A program made the position numbers and the translations under genes. The notes under the pieces are model-generated. The model was not told the DNA's origin and searched no databases. It saw nothing but the letters and a program-made list of their open reading frames with translations. A DNA stretch of 64,000 bases from Phalacrocorax aristotelis. Taxonomy: Eukaryota; Chordata; Aves; Suliformes; Phalacrocoracidae. Positions 1 through 11,225 of this stretch are shown piece by piece (position 1 is the stretch's first letter; the number at the start of each line of letters is the position of its first letter). Location of the stretch: NCBI RefSeq assembly GCF_949628215.1, contig NC_134276.1, positions 67,930,233-67,994,232 of the forward strand, read 5' to 3'.

Positions 1-830
1 CGTGAGAGCTCTATTGCCACAATAGTAACTTTGTTTGGCAAATTCAGCTTTGCTGTAATTAGATACAGCATCCCTGCGGAATGGCGATTGTGGCTGGTTA
101 TATCGCAGCTGACTGTGGTGCCATCTGTTTTCTCAGTTTTAGAATATAATGCTCTTCATTTAATAAAACTTGACCAGCTCGATAGCTTCCCTGAATGTCT
201 GTTGCCCTGTTTCTTACTGAGTCCTGGGGTCACTGACATCTAGCAATATGCAAATCACCCCATGCATTGCAGTCTGTCACAAACTATCGTGTTAAGGGAA
301 ATTGATGTGGAACATAAATATTCAGTTAAAAAAGCTGCATTCGTGCCTGCCACAGTTTTAAAGGGAAATTGATTCAACTCCAGAACATCACTCTGACAGC
401 TTCAAATTCAATTTTTAAACACATTTGGCTGCTTTTTAAATTTAAAACCAAATGTCTGTAAGTTGCTTTCAGAGAGTCCGTGGAGGTCGATGGCTCATCT
501 CCCCGGCCGTGGAAAGCCAACGCTGCTCTTGGTGCTGCGGGCAGTTTCTCTGCTAGCCTCTACCGGCAGTGTTACTCACGAACGGCCCAAAGGCGTGAAA
601 TGTTAACAGGACAAAAACCACTGACTCTGCACAAAATTATATTGAACATCAAAATAAAACACACTTAAAAAGGGGAAAAAAAAACACCTAATTTGGATCT
701 TCCCCCCCCCGCCAAACCTGATGTAATACAGAATGTTAAAAATCAGCAGGAAGTGTGACTGGCAAGTTGGTGGTGCTGTTTGAGTCTTAAATGATGGGAG
801 AAGAAACTTAAAATTCTCAAGTGGTTATTA
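1..830. other. 3' flank of the FBXO36-like gene, nothing else recognised
   Basis: AT-rich sequence beyond the 3' end of the minus-strand F-box gene. It holds short homopolymer runs (poly-A near 675, poly-C near 703) and no reading frame with a recognisable domain. A 70-codon plus-strand frame at 31-243 has no family resemblance and looks like chance. Confidence 0.5.
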
Positions 831-836
831 TTTATT
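831..836 (-). other. Candidate polyadenylation signal of the FBXO36-like gene
   Basis: Read on the minus strand this is AATAAA, about 125 bases after the TGA stop of exon 4 and in an AT-rich stretch. Distance and orientation fit the last exon of the F-box gene. Transcript ends were not seen, so this is an inference. Confidence 0.45.
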
Positions 837-960
837 TATAACTGTTTGCTTTGAAAGAAAGGATACATGAAACAAATGGGATACTTGTTGAGCCTTATCT
901 GATAATTTCCAAGTGACTTAAAAGAATGCACTCTGTCTTCTCTGCATCCGCCTGGGCTTT

Positions 961-1074
961 TCATTGAAGTTCATCAGCGTCTTGAAGACTTGAAAATGTC
1001 ACCTTCTTCTTACCAAGAGCTGGTTTCTCTCCTAACAGTTTAACTCTCTCCCAAACCTCTTTACTGCTGAATAA
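961..1074 (-). CDS. FBXO36-like exon 4 (terminal coding part)
   Basis: Acceptor ATTTTTTAG, then TTA TTC AGC in phase 0. The opening peptide LFSSKEVWERV aligns with LCMSDKLWEQI of FBXO36. The tail (GEKPALGKKKVTF) is basic and then ends in DADELQ and a TGA. This is shorter than the family C-terminus, whose TGWRQLFFTNKLQLQ stretch I cannot align confidently. Thirty-seven codons plus the stop. Confidence 0.62.
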   Translation of the reverse strand, partial: LFSSKEVWERVKLLGEKPALGKKKVTFSSLQDADELQ

Positions 1075-1818
1075 CTAAAAAATTAAATATTTTCCAGATA
1101 TATTTCATGATTTACACTTCATCAGGCCTCACCCTGATCTCCTGCACACGTCCCGTTTGGGTATCGCATTTACAACTAATGTAAGTATTGTCAGAGGCTC
1201 GTTACTGTTACGCATATAAATCTTACAGTATTTTGATCCAAACAGACACAAGCACAGAAGGCTGCAGTTGTGAATGCAGTGTTCTTTGCCCAGTTCCAAC
1301 TAGCAGCCTTGATAAGAAAAATGAAATACTCTCCAAAAGAGTAAAGACTAACTTCAGAGGGGGTTTTAGATGCTGGTACAAAAATGGCATATTGACTATG
1401 GTCAGTCCATAACTGCCACCCAGCATGTGCAGAAGGCAGGACATACAAAAAGGTGCAGAAGCGGGAAGCTCTTTTTTTTTTTCTCTGTAAAAATGTTTAT
1501 ATATTCTAAAATCAAATATTAATAATCTGCGTAAAACTTACTTTTTAAATCAGGGTCTCAGTTGCCAGCTCCTATGAACAGACAGAAAAGTAACACTAGA
1601 AGGATCCAGTGGCCCAGACAGAGGGTTTAGTTTATCCACAGCATGAAGGACCTGACCTGTTACTACTGATCTGTGCCCACGTCTGTCTTGTGCTGCTTTC
1701 CGTCTCTGGTTACCGCAGAAATGCGGATGGTTCTACGGAATGAGGCTGAAGCGACGTTCCACCTCATATCATTTCTTACAAGCAAACTTGGAATACAAGC
1801 ACCAATACCTGCTATTAC
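1075..1818 (-). other. Intron 3 of the FBXO36-like gene
   Basis: Begins GTAATA and ends TTTTAG on the minus strand. No repeat or further exon recognised. Confidence 0.6.
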
Positions 1819-2005
1819 CTGCTGGAACTTCTTGCATGTTTTTGACAGCTGTTGAAGGTCATCAGCATCTAGAAATGACAGTATGTGTATAATTATGTTC
1901 TCTGGCATTCGGATGAGGAAATCATAATGGAAATCATAACCCCGAGATAAATTAACTACCTACTCCAGTGTGTTGTTGCCAAAGACATTCCTCACCTGCT
2001 CTGTG
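1819..2005 (-). CDS. FBXO36-like exon 3, F-box domain, contains in-frame TAG
   Basis: A long pyrimidine tract and TTGTAG acceptor precede the exon. It opens by completing the split codon from exon 2. Residues before the F-box read VFGNNTLE-stop-VVNL, corresponding to LIFGARILDYVINL of FBXO36. The F-box core follows (MPENIIIHILSFLDADDL, then QLSKTCKKF). The donor is CAG|GTAATA in phase 0. The TAG at 1962-1960 is the only stop in this frame of the exon. Confidence 0.72.
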
Positions 2006-3908
2006 CTACAAGAAAAGAACAGGACAGAGAAGAATAAACACAAAATAATTCTCACATGACCTGATTATTTTAAAACATGATCATGAATGCAATAAAATTG
2101 GGCTAGGAATACGTCGATACTTTGGTGACAGGAAGAAAGCGGTTGGGAGAGGTTGGGGCTCAAGAAGAGATCATAGATTGGGCCATTGCTGTGTACGTTG
2201 ATGAGAAAGAGGGAGGACGAGCTGACAACAGGCCGGATGCTGGCTGTACCTGGAATTGCGGAGAGGTTGGGCATGTCTGTGGTTCAAAACTTGTCTGAAG
2301 CATTGACACAGGCTGGGTGGAGGGCACTTACCAGCCCAGTCCTGCTGGGGACCCTGCAGCCCCCGTACACATCCATCGGGCAGACCTATGACAGCCTTCA
2401 AACAGCAAAGGGGGTCTGCGGCTACCACAGCCATTTTCCAGTGGTATAAAGGGAGAGGAGGGCATTGCTGTTCAAAGTACTTCTCTTTCACAGAGCAGAA
2501 GAGAACAGAAAAGAGACGTGAAGGTGCAATGGGTGCTGCACAGCCTCATGTTGCAGGCCTACAGCGTACAAAAGCTCCCACTCCCCAGGCTCATCCCAGC
2601 TCCTGGCTCTGGCTCTGCACCCAGCGCACGGGAGGCTCTGCAGGGTCAAGGTTTGAACATGCTGCCCCTGAACAAGCCATTCACACAGCCCCAAAGGTAT
2701 TTTCCTTGCCTTTTTAGCCCTCTTAGAGACATAACCACGGGATAATGCCCTGCTGCAGAAAAAGAGAGCACCTGTCAGGGCCCTGGGTGTACCAAAAGCC
2801 TCTGCAGCATCCTCCTGCCCACTCGCTCGGAGGGGTTTGGCTGGCTGTGCATTTGCTGGCTTGACCTGGGACCTCCTCGTCCACCACGGACCCATTGGTG
2901 AGAGCAGGGCTCCTGCCCACCCCAGCTCCCAGCTCCCCTCTCCCTGCAGAGCAGCCATCTCTCCGCCGCTCCTGCAGCTGCTGCCAAAGAGAGAGGACTC
3001 GCTCCACTGACGGCAACGTTGTTTTGTTGAGTCCAGTATTCTGCCTGCCCTCCCCTGAAAAGTTACAACTCAAGGCACTTCATTAAAATGAAATTAAATG
3101 ATCAAGAGAGGTAATTTAGCCTTCCACATAGGGCAAAATCCAAAACATTTAAAAAGGGAATATAAAATGTGATTAGCTTAGGGATGTCAAAAAATGGAAA
3201 CGCTTCCACAGCTGAATAGACTCAGTGTCATTTCCTTAATTTGTAACACTATCCTGCAACGCAAACAACAAAGTCGATTGTGTATTGAAAACTTTTACGT
3301 TCCTTATTTAAAGATCAAATACCTAAGAAGAAAACACTTGGAAATGCATCACATAGGGTAGACATGTATTCAGTGGGTATTTAAGACATACTACCACTGA
3401 CTTGTGACTTCTCCATAGCTACTGTGTTAGGTAACAGGTGTATTGCTTATTCATTATTGTGGATTCATTGCTCTATTCATTACATTGCAATCATGTAATA
3501 AGGAGAACAAAAAGGCAATTCCAGAAAGTACTTTAGAGGCCTAAGAGAAAGAATGAAATGAAAATAAAATAGTTGTCTTGTACGATTATACTCTGTGCCT
3601 CCAAACCGCTGACATTGTCACTGAGAGAGAAACTGCACAGGTGAATATGATCATTCTTTACATTTTGCTTAAGCAAAAATGATAATCTAGAACTGCATAC
3701 TATATGCGAGCATCTCTCACAATAAGATGAAACTTAAAGGGGGGAGACTCCTGAAATTTTAGCATGATTTCATAAATCAAAACCCTAGATGTAAAAATTC
3801 TTAAACAGTTAGAAAAAAAATTTAACCACGCAGTACAGAAAAGGCTTAATCACTAGGGCTGAGATGGCTTCTAACGCTTTTGGTATTCTCTGTCTACTAG
3901 TGCAATAC
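2006..3908 (-). other. Intron 2 of the FBXO36-like gene
   Basis: Begins GTATTG and ends TTGTAG on the minus strand. The half near 2,100-3,070 is GC-richer and has several open frames of 70-156 codons on both strands without recognisable domains. The other half is AT-rich. No known repeat was recognised. Confidence 0.55.
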
Positions 3909-4021
3909 TTGCTCTGCAACTGCTGATCCAGCAAAAATTCTGTGTGGATCTTCTTCACCTCCTTTGGGAAAACCTTCTCTTGACTAGGTTGAAAGGAAAT
4001 CCTCCAAGTACTCCAGATCAC
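3909..4021 (-). CDS. FBXO36-like exon 2
   Basis: The acceptor TGTAG is followed by GTG ATC TGG (VIW), in the place of VIF in FBXO36. The peptide contains TWRISF, matching WWKISL, and ends near FLLDQQLQ, matching FLENSHLQ. The donor is AA|GTATTG, which is weaker than consensus but gives phase 2 and joins in frame to exon 3. Thirty-seven full codons plus two bases. Confidence 0.7.
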
Positions 4022-5843
4022 CTACAGAAATCCACAGCACAAAAAAATAATGGAAGTTAACTTAGTTCATCCAAGAAGAAATGTGGCAAATGGGGCACAC
4101 CTGATTTGTTTGGAATTTGATGAAGTGTTTCATTCCACGCTAAATGGAAATTATTAGATGAACTATAGAAGCTGGAAACGTATTCAAGAACTGCGAGCTA
4201 GGTGAAAGGGCTGGCAAACCACAGAAAGACAAAACACTCCGGATGAAATGAGAAACACAGGTTATCAGCTGGCTTTGGGCTGACTTTACACACTCTTTCT
4301 CCACATGACCAAGGCAGGAGTCAGCGAGTGGTATCTGGAGTAATAAAAACAGGATAAAATGCAATAACGCAAAATGCAAGTACCAAGTAGCAAGAGTGCT
4401 CTTAACTGAAGACTTGGGTGGAAATGACCAGTTGTTTTTTGTCAGTTGTGGGAAAACTACAGTCCATGCTAGGACGTGGTTCTGTGAAAGTCACAGTCCT
4501 GGAGTGTGTCAGGCAGGGCATGTCCCAGGGGAAACCTATGCCTGCGCAGCACGCCCTCCTGGGGTACCTGAAAAGCTGTCTGCCTCCACTCGAGAAAGAT
4601 GCTTTCACGCTGGAAGGAGGGAGAAGATGAGGCCAAAGAGGGAGGGAAGACTGAGCAAGCTCCTGCTCTCCAGGAACACATCACATGGGAGATGATTGAA
4701 ACCAGGGAACAAAAGGGGTGGGCTCGAACTAAAGGAGACTCCTGGCACAGAAGCAATGAATGTATGTCCTGTATTCAAAAGGAAATGAGCCTGGGACATG
4801 ACTACACAGAAGAACAGGTAGGAACCTGGCCTGCGGCGCTAGCTTTTTCCTGTGGCCCCTAGCGGTGGAATGAACAAAAAAAATTCTTGATAGAATCATG
4901 GTTGATCACTACACTTTCATGACATGCACAGGATTGATTTTCTTAACCATAACTGCCGAATAAAATACTGCTTGTATAAAAGCAGCCTGTGAGGGGTGAC
5001 AGATCACTGATAAATGTTACCTGACACTATGGCTGATCAGGCAGACAGGTACGAGCTTTTTTGAAAAAGCTAGTGGGTTTGGGTAATGTTTCAAAGTTGT
5101 TGAATTTTATAAGGAGCTCTATTTGAGAGGGAGAGCAAAAGCAGCTTTGAGGGACTTTTTTTCCCTGTAGGGTAAGCCTGGAAACCCTCAGGTGGCAAGT
5201 GCTGGCAACTCCTGTATCAAACACATTTCAAATAAGAAGTGATTCTTTAAGGTGGGTAATTTTCCTTTCAAAAAAAATTATTCAGCTCCTTTTAAGAGGA
5301 GGAATGAAACTCTTGTGTTGGAGGTGCTTCTAAAAATATCCTTGTGCCATAAGACACAGGAAAGAAAGCAAATTACTGCTGCTACTGAATTCTTCGCTAT
5401 TTCCTTTCTTGATGATGGGTGTTTAGCTTTGTGCTATAGATATTCTTTTGCGCGTGTATTGTCCTATGATATACTGTGATTCAAACAAAACCCACAAAGG
5501 ACTTCCAAATGCCAGCAGACTGGAAGCATTGCAGAACTTGAAAAAGAAATGTAAATTTGTGCTTTCTCTGGAGAAAAGTTTTCCGTCACAATCATGCTCA
5601 GCAGGCAGAAAAGAGCATTCAATATAAATTAAAGGATTTAAATTATGTCACTTTTCAAAACATCTTTTGGCATTACTATCAGGCTGTTTGACAGCTTTCC
5701 AGGGTGTTGTGCAGTTTCAGCACCAACAGAGATTTCTTTCCCAGAAGCGTAACAGTGCAATAAACTTTTTTGAACCTTGCTGGTGTCAGCATCAGTGAGC
5801 GCTCGGGAAGACGCTTGTGTCCGGACTCATCCTGCCTCCTTAC
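4022..5843 (-). other. Intron 1 of the FBXO36-like gene
   Basis: Begins GTAAGG and ends TCTGTAG on the minus strand. Nothing else recognised. Confidence 0.6.
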
Positions 5844-5939
5844 CTCTGCGCTGGTGATGGTGAAGCCCTGGAAATCTTTGCTGGGGGGAGGAGACCGGCA
5901 GTGGAGCTTGGGAAGGGTCTCCTGCAGAAGGGACGCCAT
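5844..5939 (-). CDS. FBXO36-like exon 1 (coding part)
   Basis: Thirty-two codons from an ATG with strong context (ACC before, G after) to a clean donor AG|GTAAGG. The peptide begins MASLLQETL and contains PPPSKDF, like the FBXO36 start. An in-frame ATG nine bases upstream (5948-5946) could also be used. I chose 5939 because it aligns with the family's MAS start and has the better context. The exon ends in phase 0. Confidence 0.72.
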
Positions 5940-5948
5940 GGTGCTCAT

Positions 5949-6410
5949 TCCTCCAAACCTGTAAGCAGCAAAACTAACCCCCTTCTGCCAAGGCTGCTTC
6001 TATGGACCTGGTGCTTCAGCTCAGCCTGCTCCCCAGCCCGGTCACGGTGACGGTGTCCACGTATCGGTGCCAGCCTGCCCAACAGAAAGGATTAACTGCC
6101 AAAGCCTTCTGCAGGTGCACGATGCTTTCAGAAAGCCTGTGGCTGTCGCCACCGCCGGAGCTGTGATCTCCGTGCAGCACCAGTATTCCCTGGCTAGCTT
6201 TGCAGTTGTCCTACAGGGTAATACAGCTCGATGGCTACCCCTGCCAGGCTGCTGGCTAGCACCAGCATCACTGCAGCAAACTGCTCGGAGTGCTCTACTG
6301 AAGAGAAAGGATTTCCACAGAAGTCTTCTATTTCATATAGCACAGGTGGCTTGTGTTTCTGTCAAATTCCTCTAGTTGCTGAGGGTCCGAGGAAACAAAA
6401 TCCTCTAGAG
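5949..6410. other. 5' flank of the FBXO36-like gene
   Basis: Moderately GC-rich sequence upstream of exon 1 with a few CpGs around 6,030-6,070. It would hold the promoter if the gene is transcribed. No TATA box or clear CpG island is seen. Confidence 0.35.
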
Positions 6411-6612
6411 TGACATCACAGAATCACAGAATGGCAGGGGTTGGAAGGGACCTCTGGAGATCATCTTGTCCAACCCCCCTGCTTGAGCAGGGACACCCAG
6501 AGCAGGGGGCACAGGAACGCGTCCAGGCGGGGTTTGAATGTCTCCAGGGAAGGAGACTCCACAGCCTCCCTGGGCAGCCTGTGCCACTGCGCTGGCACCC
6601 TCACAGGAAATA
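6411..6612 (-). mobile_element. CR1 LINE 3' fragment
   Basis: Starts with the typical CR1 3' end read on the opposite strand (repeated CACAGAAT, then GGTTGGAAGGGACCTCTGGA and TCCAACCCCCCTGC). It closely resembles the 3' end of the long CR1 at 23,986 onward, so it belongs to a related, fairly young subfamily. Strongly 5' truncated; about 200 bases remain. Confidence 0.93.
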
Positions 6613-7576
6613 GATATTGAAGATATCGAGATACTGAAGGTGGGGGATGGGAGGCAAAGGAAGAACAGGGCTGCCTCTTACTGTGACAATGTGATCTGAT
6701 CTTTACACAGATGACTAAGGCCTCACTCCTCCAGCCAGGTAAACTTATGTACCAATGTCTGCTCACAGCAAGCCTTGGTCAGTGCCTGCTCCTCAGGTAG
6801 AGAGCTCTGCCTAGAGAATGCTCTTGGGAAAGGGATCATCGTTCGATCACTTCAGTTTCTACCAATCAATAAAAAGTAAGGGGCAGTGAATCTACTGCTG
6901 AAATCCTACAGGTCTGAGCTGAGAGGAGCAGCCAGAAAAGGCCAGTTGAGTCTCCTTCATTCAGAGCTCACTGCCCAGCTGCGATGTCTTGATGCTGGAG
7001 GGTGACTGAGCTCCCGAGGGACCGGGGCGCTGCCTCCCCACTGGCCTGCTGGTCCCGGCAGGGTGTGGAGGTGTGCTCTTTATGTTGGCTGCACACCAAC
7101 AGGGATCCCTCTTCTCCAGGTGGGTTGCTGCCGGGAACATACAAAGGAAATTTATGAGGCAAAAAAAGCTTGTTCCAAAAACCACAAGGGAGATGTTTAT
7201 GCATAAGTTTTAAACTGGTATTTCCAAATTCACAGGAGCTTTTACACATCCACTTTTTGTCTTTGTTGTAGCTCGTTTTTCTAAATTTTCTGTAATGTAG
7301 CCAGAAGTGTGACAGGAATACAATTATTCATATTAAGAATTATGTTTGTTAATTATGGAAACTTATTCTGAACCAAACACTCATGGAGATGGCTGAAAGT
7401 ATTTTCACAGGATTTTCTTGACTGAAGGCAGAGTGAGAAACTCCATATGACAAATAACTAATTTGAATTTTACCATTAGAAGCATTATTATTTAAAAATG
7501 TTTTCAAGAGATCAATATGAAACTATGAGTTCCACATCACTCATTTCCAAAGCCAAAGCTAGTTCTGCACAGATCA
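6613..7576. other. Intergenic, nothing recognised
   Basis: Unique-looking sequence between two CR1 fragments. Minus-strand open frames near 6,961-7,249 have no recognisable domain. Confidence 0.4.
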
Positions 7577-7700
7577 TAAAATCATAGAACGCTTTGGGTA
7601 GAAAGGGACCTTTAAAGGTAATCTAGTCCAACCCCCCGCAGGGACATCTGCAGGGAGCAGGGACATCTTCAGCTAGATCAGGTTGGCTCAAAGACCACTT
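7577..7700 (-). mobile_element. CR1 LINE 3' fragment, older subfamily
   Basis: Contains ATCATAGAACGCTTTGGGTAG, AAAGGGACCTTTAAAGGTAA and CTAGTCCAACCCCC, the classic CR1 3' region in reverse orientation. It differs in sequence from the copy at 6,411, which indicates another subfamily. About 120 bases. Confidence 0.88.
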
Positions 7701-10219
7701 CACATTTTTCTAAATAGTCCTAGGAAGCTTGGGTTCACGCAAACATCAGTGAATGCGCTAAGAGAAATGAATAATGGGATGTAACTTTCCTTCTCTGACT
7801 ATTGGTTTGGGTGAAAAAATAAGAAATGAGGAATGTGCATTATTTTGAAGGCCCTGCACTTGCTGAATTAATTTGGGTCAGCTATTAGTTTGAATTTTCG
7901 CTTTAAGCTCTCTCCAAAATGTATTGGTCTTGAAAGTTTTCATCATTTCAGTGCTATAAAATTGGATGTCAGACAAAATGTTGCTTTCATTATTGCCCAT
8001 TATTTTTGAGACCAGACCTACCCTATTAGCTCGTGTCAGGCAAACACTTTGCAAAGACACGGCAGCCTAGTTTAAAGTGTTCAGCACTTTCTCTCAGAAT
8101 AGCCTGAACCCCCAAATGAGCTTGCCCCTGCTCCATAACATGTCATTTCAGTAAAGGGAAGCGAAACAAAAATGAGGGAACTAAACACGGACCTCGGCTC
8201 CACCAGGCGTGCGGTAACCTACCACTCCACGCCAGTGACAGAAAAAGGACTTGGCAAACCCCGCATGGTCTGAACTTCAGGAACAGCAGCCAGCCAGCAC
8301 CTGGCTTTGGTGGTTTAAGTTCAATAGTGCTGAGGAGAATGCTGGGGGTCTTCAAAACACAGAAACCAGCCTGCAACAGAGCTGTAGAGGTACCTGATGT
8401 GTGCTGCGTTTCATGAACCACCTATCAAAGGACTTAAGGCTTTGAACATCTGTTTTCTTTTTCTTTCATTTTCTTAATTCACACCTAAGGTTTTTCAGCC
8501 ATGACTTACACTTCTACATTGGGCATATGAAAGGAAGAGCTCTGACTCTAAGAGAATGCAAAGTGGGGGATCCCCTTCCTACAGAGGCTCCTTCTCCCCT
8601 TCTGTGACAGCCCCAAGATTGCCACATAGTCTTGGGGGAACGATAACGCTGTGAGACAAAGAAGCGAGAAGAAGCTGTGGGAGTTGGTTAAAGCAACTCA
8701 GCAGTGATCAAGACTCCTGTGCTGCCAGGGTGCTGGGACCTCACTGGAGCACGGTGGCCCTCACCCCACCTGGGCTTCGCAGACCTTACTGAAATTGTTC
8801 TGTTGCATTAGTGACATGCCGTGGCAGCATCATGTCGTGGAGACTGGAGAGAACAATGCTGTACAAAACCTATATGTAACAGTATAGGATATTCCTTAGC
8901 AAGATAATACTTGCTAAGATTTAATTTAAGACTATTTAATTTTTGTATGTTTGTATTTAAGACTATTTAATTTTTGTATGTTGGAAAACAGAAAAAACAG
9001 CCACTGTCCTGTAAAGGCCCTTGTCCTTGTCTCCTTCTGTGCTTCTTTTTGTGTTCAGCCCTGGTGGCTACATTACAAGCAAGAAGTTGCAACATGTAAC
9101 ATAGCTGTTTTCTACAGCAAACAGATATTTTTTCCATCCATAGATTTTTTTACTTAAAGACATGACACCCTTGCCATGCAGTTGTGCACCACTGCTCCTG
9201 CTCTCACCAGCCATCCCCAGGCTCATGGAGGTAGGCACACGGCAGCTTGTTCTTTTAGACCTCCATTGCATTATACACGTGCACATGCGTGTGCATGCAC
9301 GCACACAGTGAGGCACACGCACATGTTTTAATACAAAATACTAGAGATTTTCTTTGCAGAGCCCCAAAGGTTGAGAAACATTAATGTCTCCACCGTACAG
9401 GGTACATAAAGACAAGTTCCCCTGTCCCATCCAGAAAATTAAAAAGGGAGACACAAATAGCTAATGCTGGAACTGAGCACACCCCGCTAGTTCAGCTGTA
9501 GGGATGCTACCAAGCCCTCTTTCATTTGTTTCTTTTATTGCGTTGTCCTGCGCTGAGCTCTCTCCCCAGACACAGCTGACCAACCTGCAATAGGAGACGC
9601 CACGGTACATGACTCCCTGGCCCACGTGAACCACAGACAAAAGGCCTGAGACCCATTGAAGCCCCCAGCCTCGTCTCTCTGAGGAGGCTGAGGCTCCCAG
9701 ACAGCTCAGCGTTGCGCCTTCCCTTCGTCCACAAGGCCCCCCTTGCTGCCCGGCGCTGCAGGGTGTAAGGATGCAGCAAAGACCTCAGGTTCCCCGTTCC
9801 TTCCTCTCTAACAGGCCAAACACCACAGACAGCAGATAGACAGTGTTTCAGACTATTTTCCATCCTCATCATACGAAGGATGAGCCACGTAGGTTGTGTG
9901 CCAGGCTGGTGTGAATTTGCTTTCGAAAAACAAGCCCTAGAAGTTGGTGATTACTAGCGCTTTAGCAAGGGCAGAACATGGCAATACAAGATCAGATGGA
10001 AGACCTGCTCTCTGACAAGAGACATCAGACAGCTAGGGCTGAGCCGGACAAGCACACAGGCCATCCTCCTAGATTACAGCAATTTCTGTTTCAGAGACTT
10101 AGTGAAACAAGGTAGTATATTTGTGCTTAATAGTGCTTGATACATTTTTTTGCATGATTTAACATAATCACTTTTGTATCCAAAGAAACCTCAGCAACTG
10201 AAATATCCTGTGGCAAGGG
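7701..10219. other. Intergenic, nothing recognised apart from a short tandem duplication
   Basis: Apart from the 31-bp duplication at 8,924-8,984 and a CA/TG-rich stretch near 9,277-9,321, no repeat family or gene was recognised. The 116-codon minus-strand frame at 9,522-9,872 has no domain signature. Confidence 0.4.
8924..8984. repeat. 31-bp tandem duplication, two copies
   Basis: The segment beginning ATTTAAGACTATTTAATTTT at 8,924 is repeated from 8,955 with period 31. AT-rich, no coding meaning seen. Confidence 0.85.
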
Positions 10220-11225
10220 GTCCCGTGGGCTACTTAGATACAGCGTGGGAAGAGCTATTCTCTTCCGTTCCATCCAACTTGTCTCCTTCTAGTTTCATTT
10301 GAAGCCCCCTTATTCTTTCAGTGGAAGTAATTATCATGTCCTCTCACACCAGTTGCTCCATGTCAGTCAGATCCTTTTCCTAAAATGTCCTCACCGCCAA
10401 CTTGCTTATTGGCAGCGAACAGTCAGGTGACACTTTCACAGAATTACCTACTAAAACCCCAAGTTATGTTTTCCTAAATAAGATCAACACCTCAGAGCTG
10501 GTTATAACACAATGTTAAGGTTAGGAGTCTGTTTTATTCCTACCTACATTTGGACTTCTTCTGTGATCTTATCATCTGGTGCCGGGATGGCCTACTGCAG
10601 CTCTTGGAACTGATTTTCCTATTGCCCTGAATAATGTAATGCCATTGGCAGACTTTGTCACCTCACCACCCCATCCCGTTCCAAATCAGCTAGGAGTACA
10701 CTGCTAGCACAGATCCACCTCCACTTCAGAAAACTGGCCATTTACTCCTCTTGAAACCAGTTTTTGTACCCTTGTGAGACCTCCCCTGTTGTCTCGTGCT
10801 GACTTAGCTTCTTTACAAGCCTTTGGCGAGACACGTGACTGAATATCAGTTGCTGTCCTAAGTGGACTCACTCAATCCATCTTGCTTACTTTTTTTATCT
10901 TTAAAAGGTTTCTGCTGATCTTCCTCTGCAAAAGTTATTTGACTCCTTCTTAATATCCCACATATGCCTATATTTTTAATCTGTTATAGTTTGGGGTTTC
11001 TTTTTAATAGGCCTGGTAGATGTCCGCATCAGATTTACTGGTCTGAAATCTCTAGATCCCAGTGAAACTCTTTTTATAAGAACCAATGTCAGATTATCAA
11101 CCTTGCATTTCTCCTGATTCCAGACTCAGCTTAGAGTCAAAAATCATAACATCCAGTTTACATTTCAGCCATTTCAGTCTTTTTTAGAAGCTCTTGAGTG
11201 AATATTATCTGGTTCTGGCAATATG
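10220..11225 (-). mobile_element. Ancient CR1/L3-like LINE remnant (reverse transcriptase region)
   Basis: Very diverged, but scattered phrases appear in the order of a minus-strand CR1 ORF2: a TTGTCTCCTTCTAGTTTCAT-like 3' part, a TTGCAGACTTTGTCACCTCA-like stretch, GAAAACTGGCCATTTACTCC, GCCTTTGGCGAGACA, TACTGGTCTGAAATCTCTAG, and CTTGAGTGAATATTATCTGG at the upstream end. The overall order matches old sauropsid CR1 copies. No open frame is left, so it is much older than the other copies here. Confidence 0.68.

Larger units (their letters stand above)
961..5939 (-). pseudogene. FBXO36-like F-box gene, four exons, interrupted by an in-frame stop in exon 3
   Basis: The coding parts read 5939-5844, 4021-3909, 2005-1819 and 1074-961 on the minus strand. 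Conceptual translation follows human FBXO36, as I remember it, across the whole length: N-terminal MAS..ETL..PPPSKD, then VIW..WRIS, then an F-box with MPENIIIHILSFLDADDL, then a C-terminal VWERV corresponding to LWEQI. All exon phases agree (0, 2, 0). Introns have GT donors and AG acceptors, with a strong pyrimidine tract before exon 3. F-box proteins of this kind bind SKP1 and act as substrate adaptors of SCF ubiquitin ligases; the substrate of FBXO36 is not established. A TAG at 1962-1960 replaces the tyrosine expected from human FBXO36 (L-D-Y-V-I-N). It would cut the product at 84 residues, before the F-box. All else looks intact, so recent loss, a sequence error or an unusual transcript are all possible. 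The total is about 168 residues against 188 in human FBXO36, with a shorter C-terminus. The distance from FBXO36 suggests a paralogue rather than the orthologue. Confidence 0.72.
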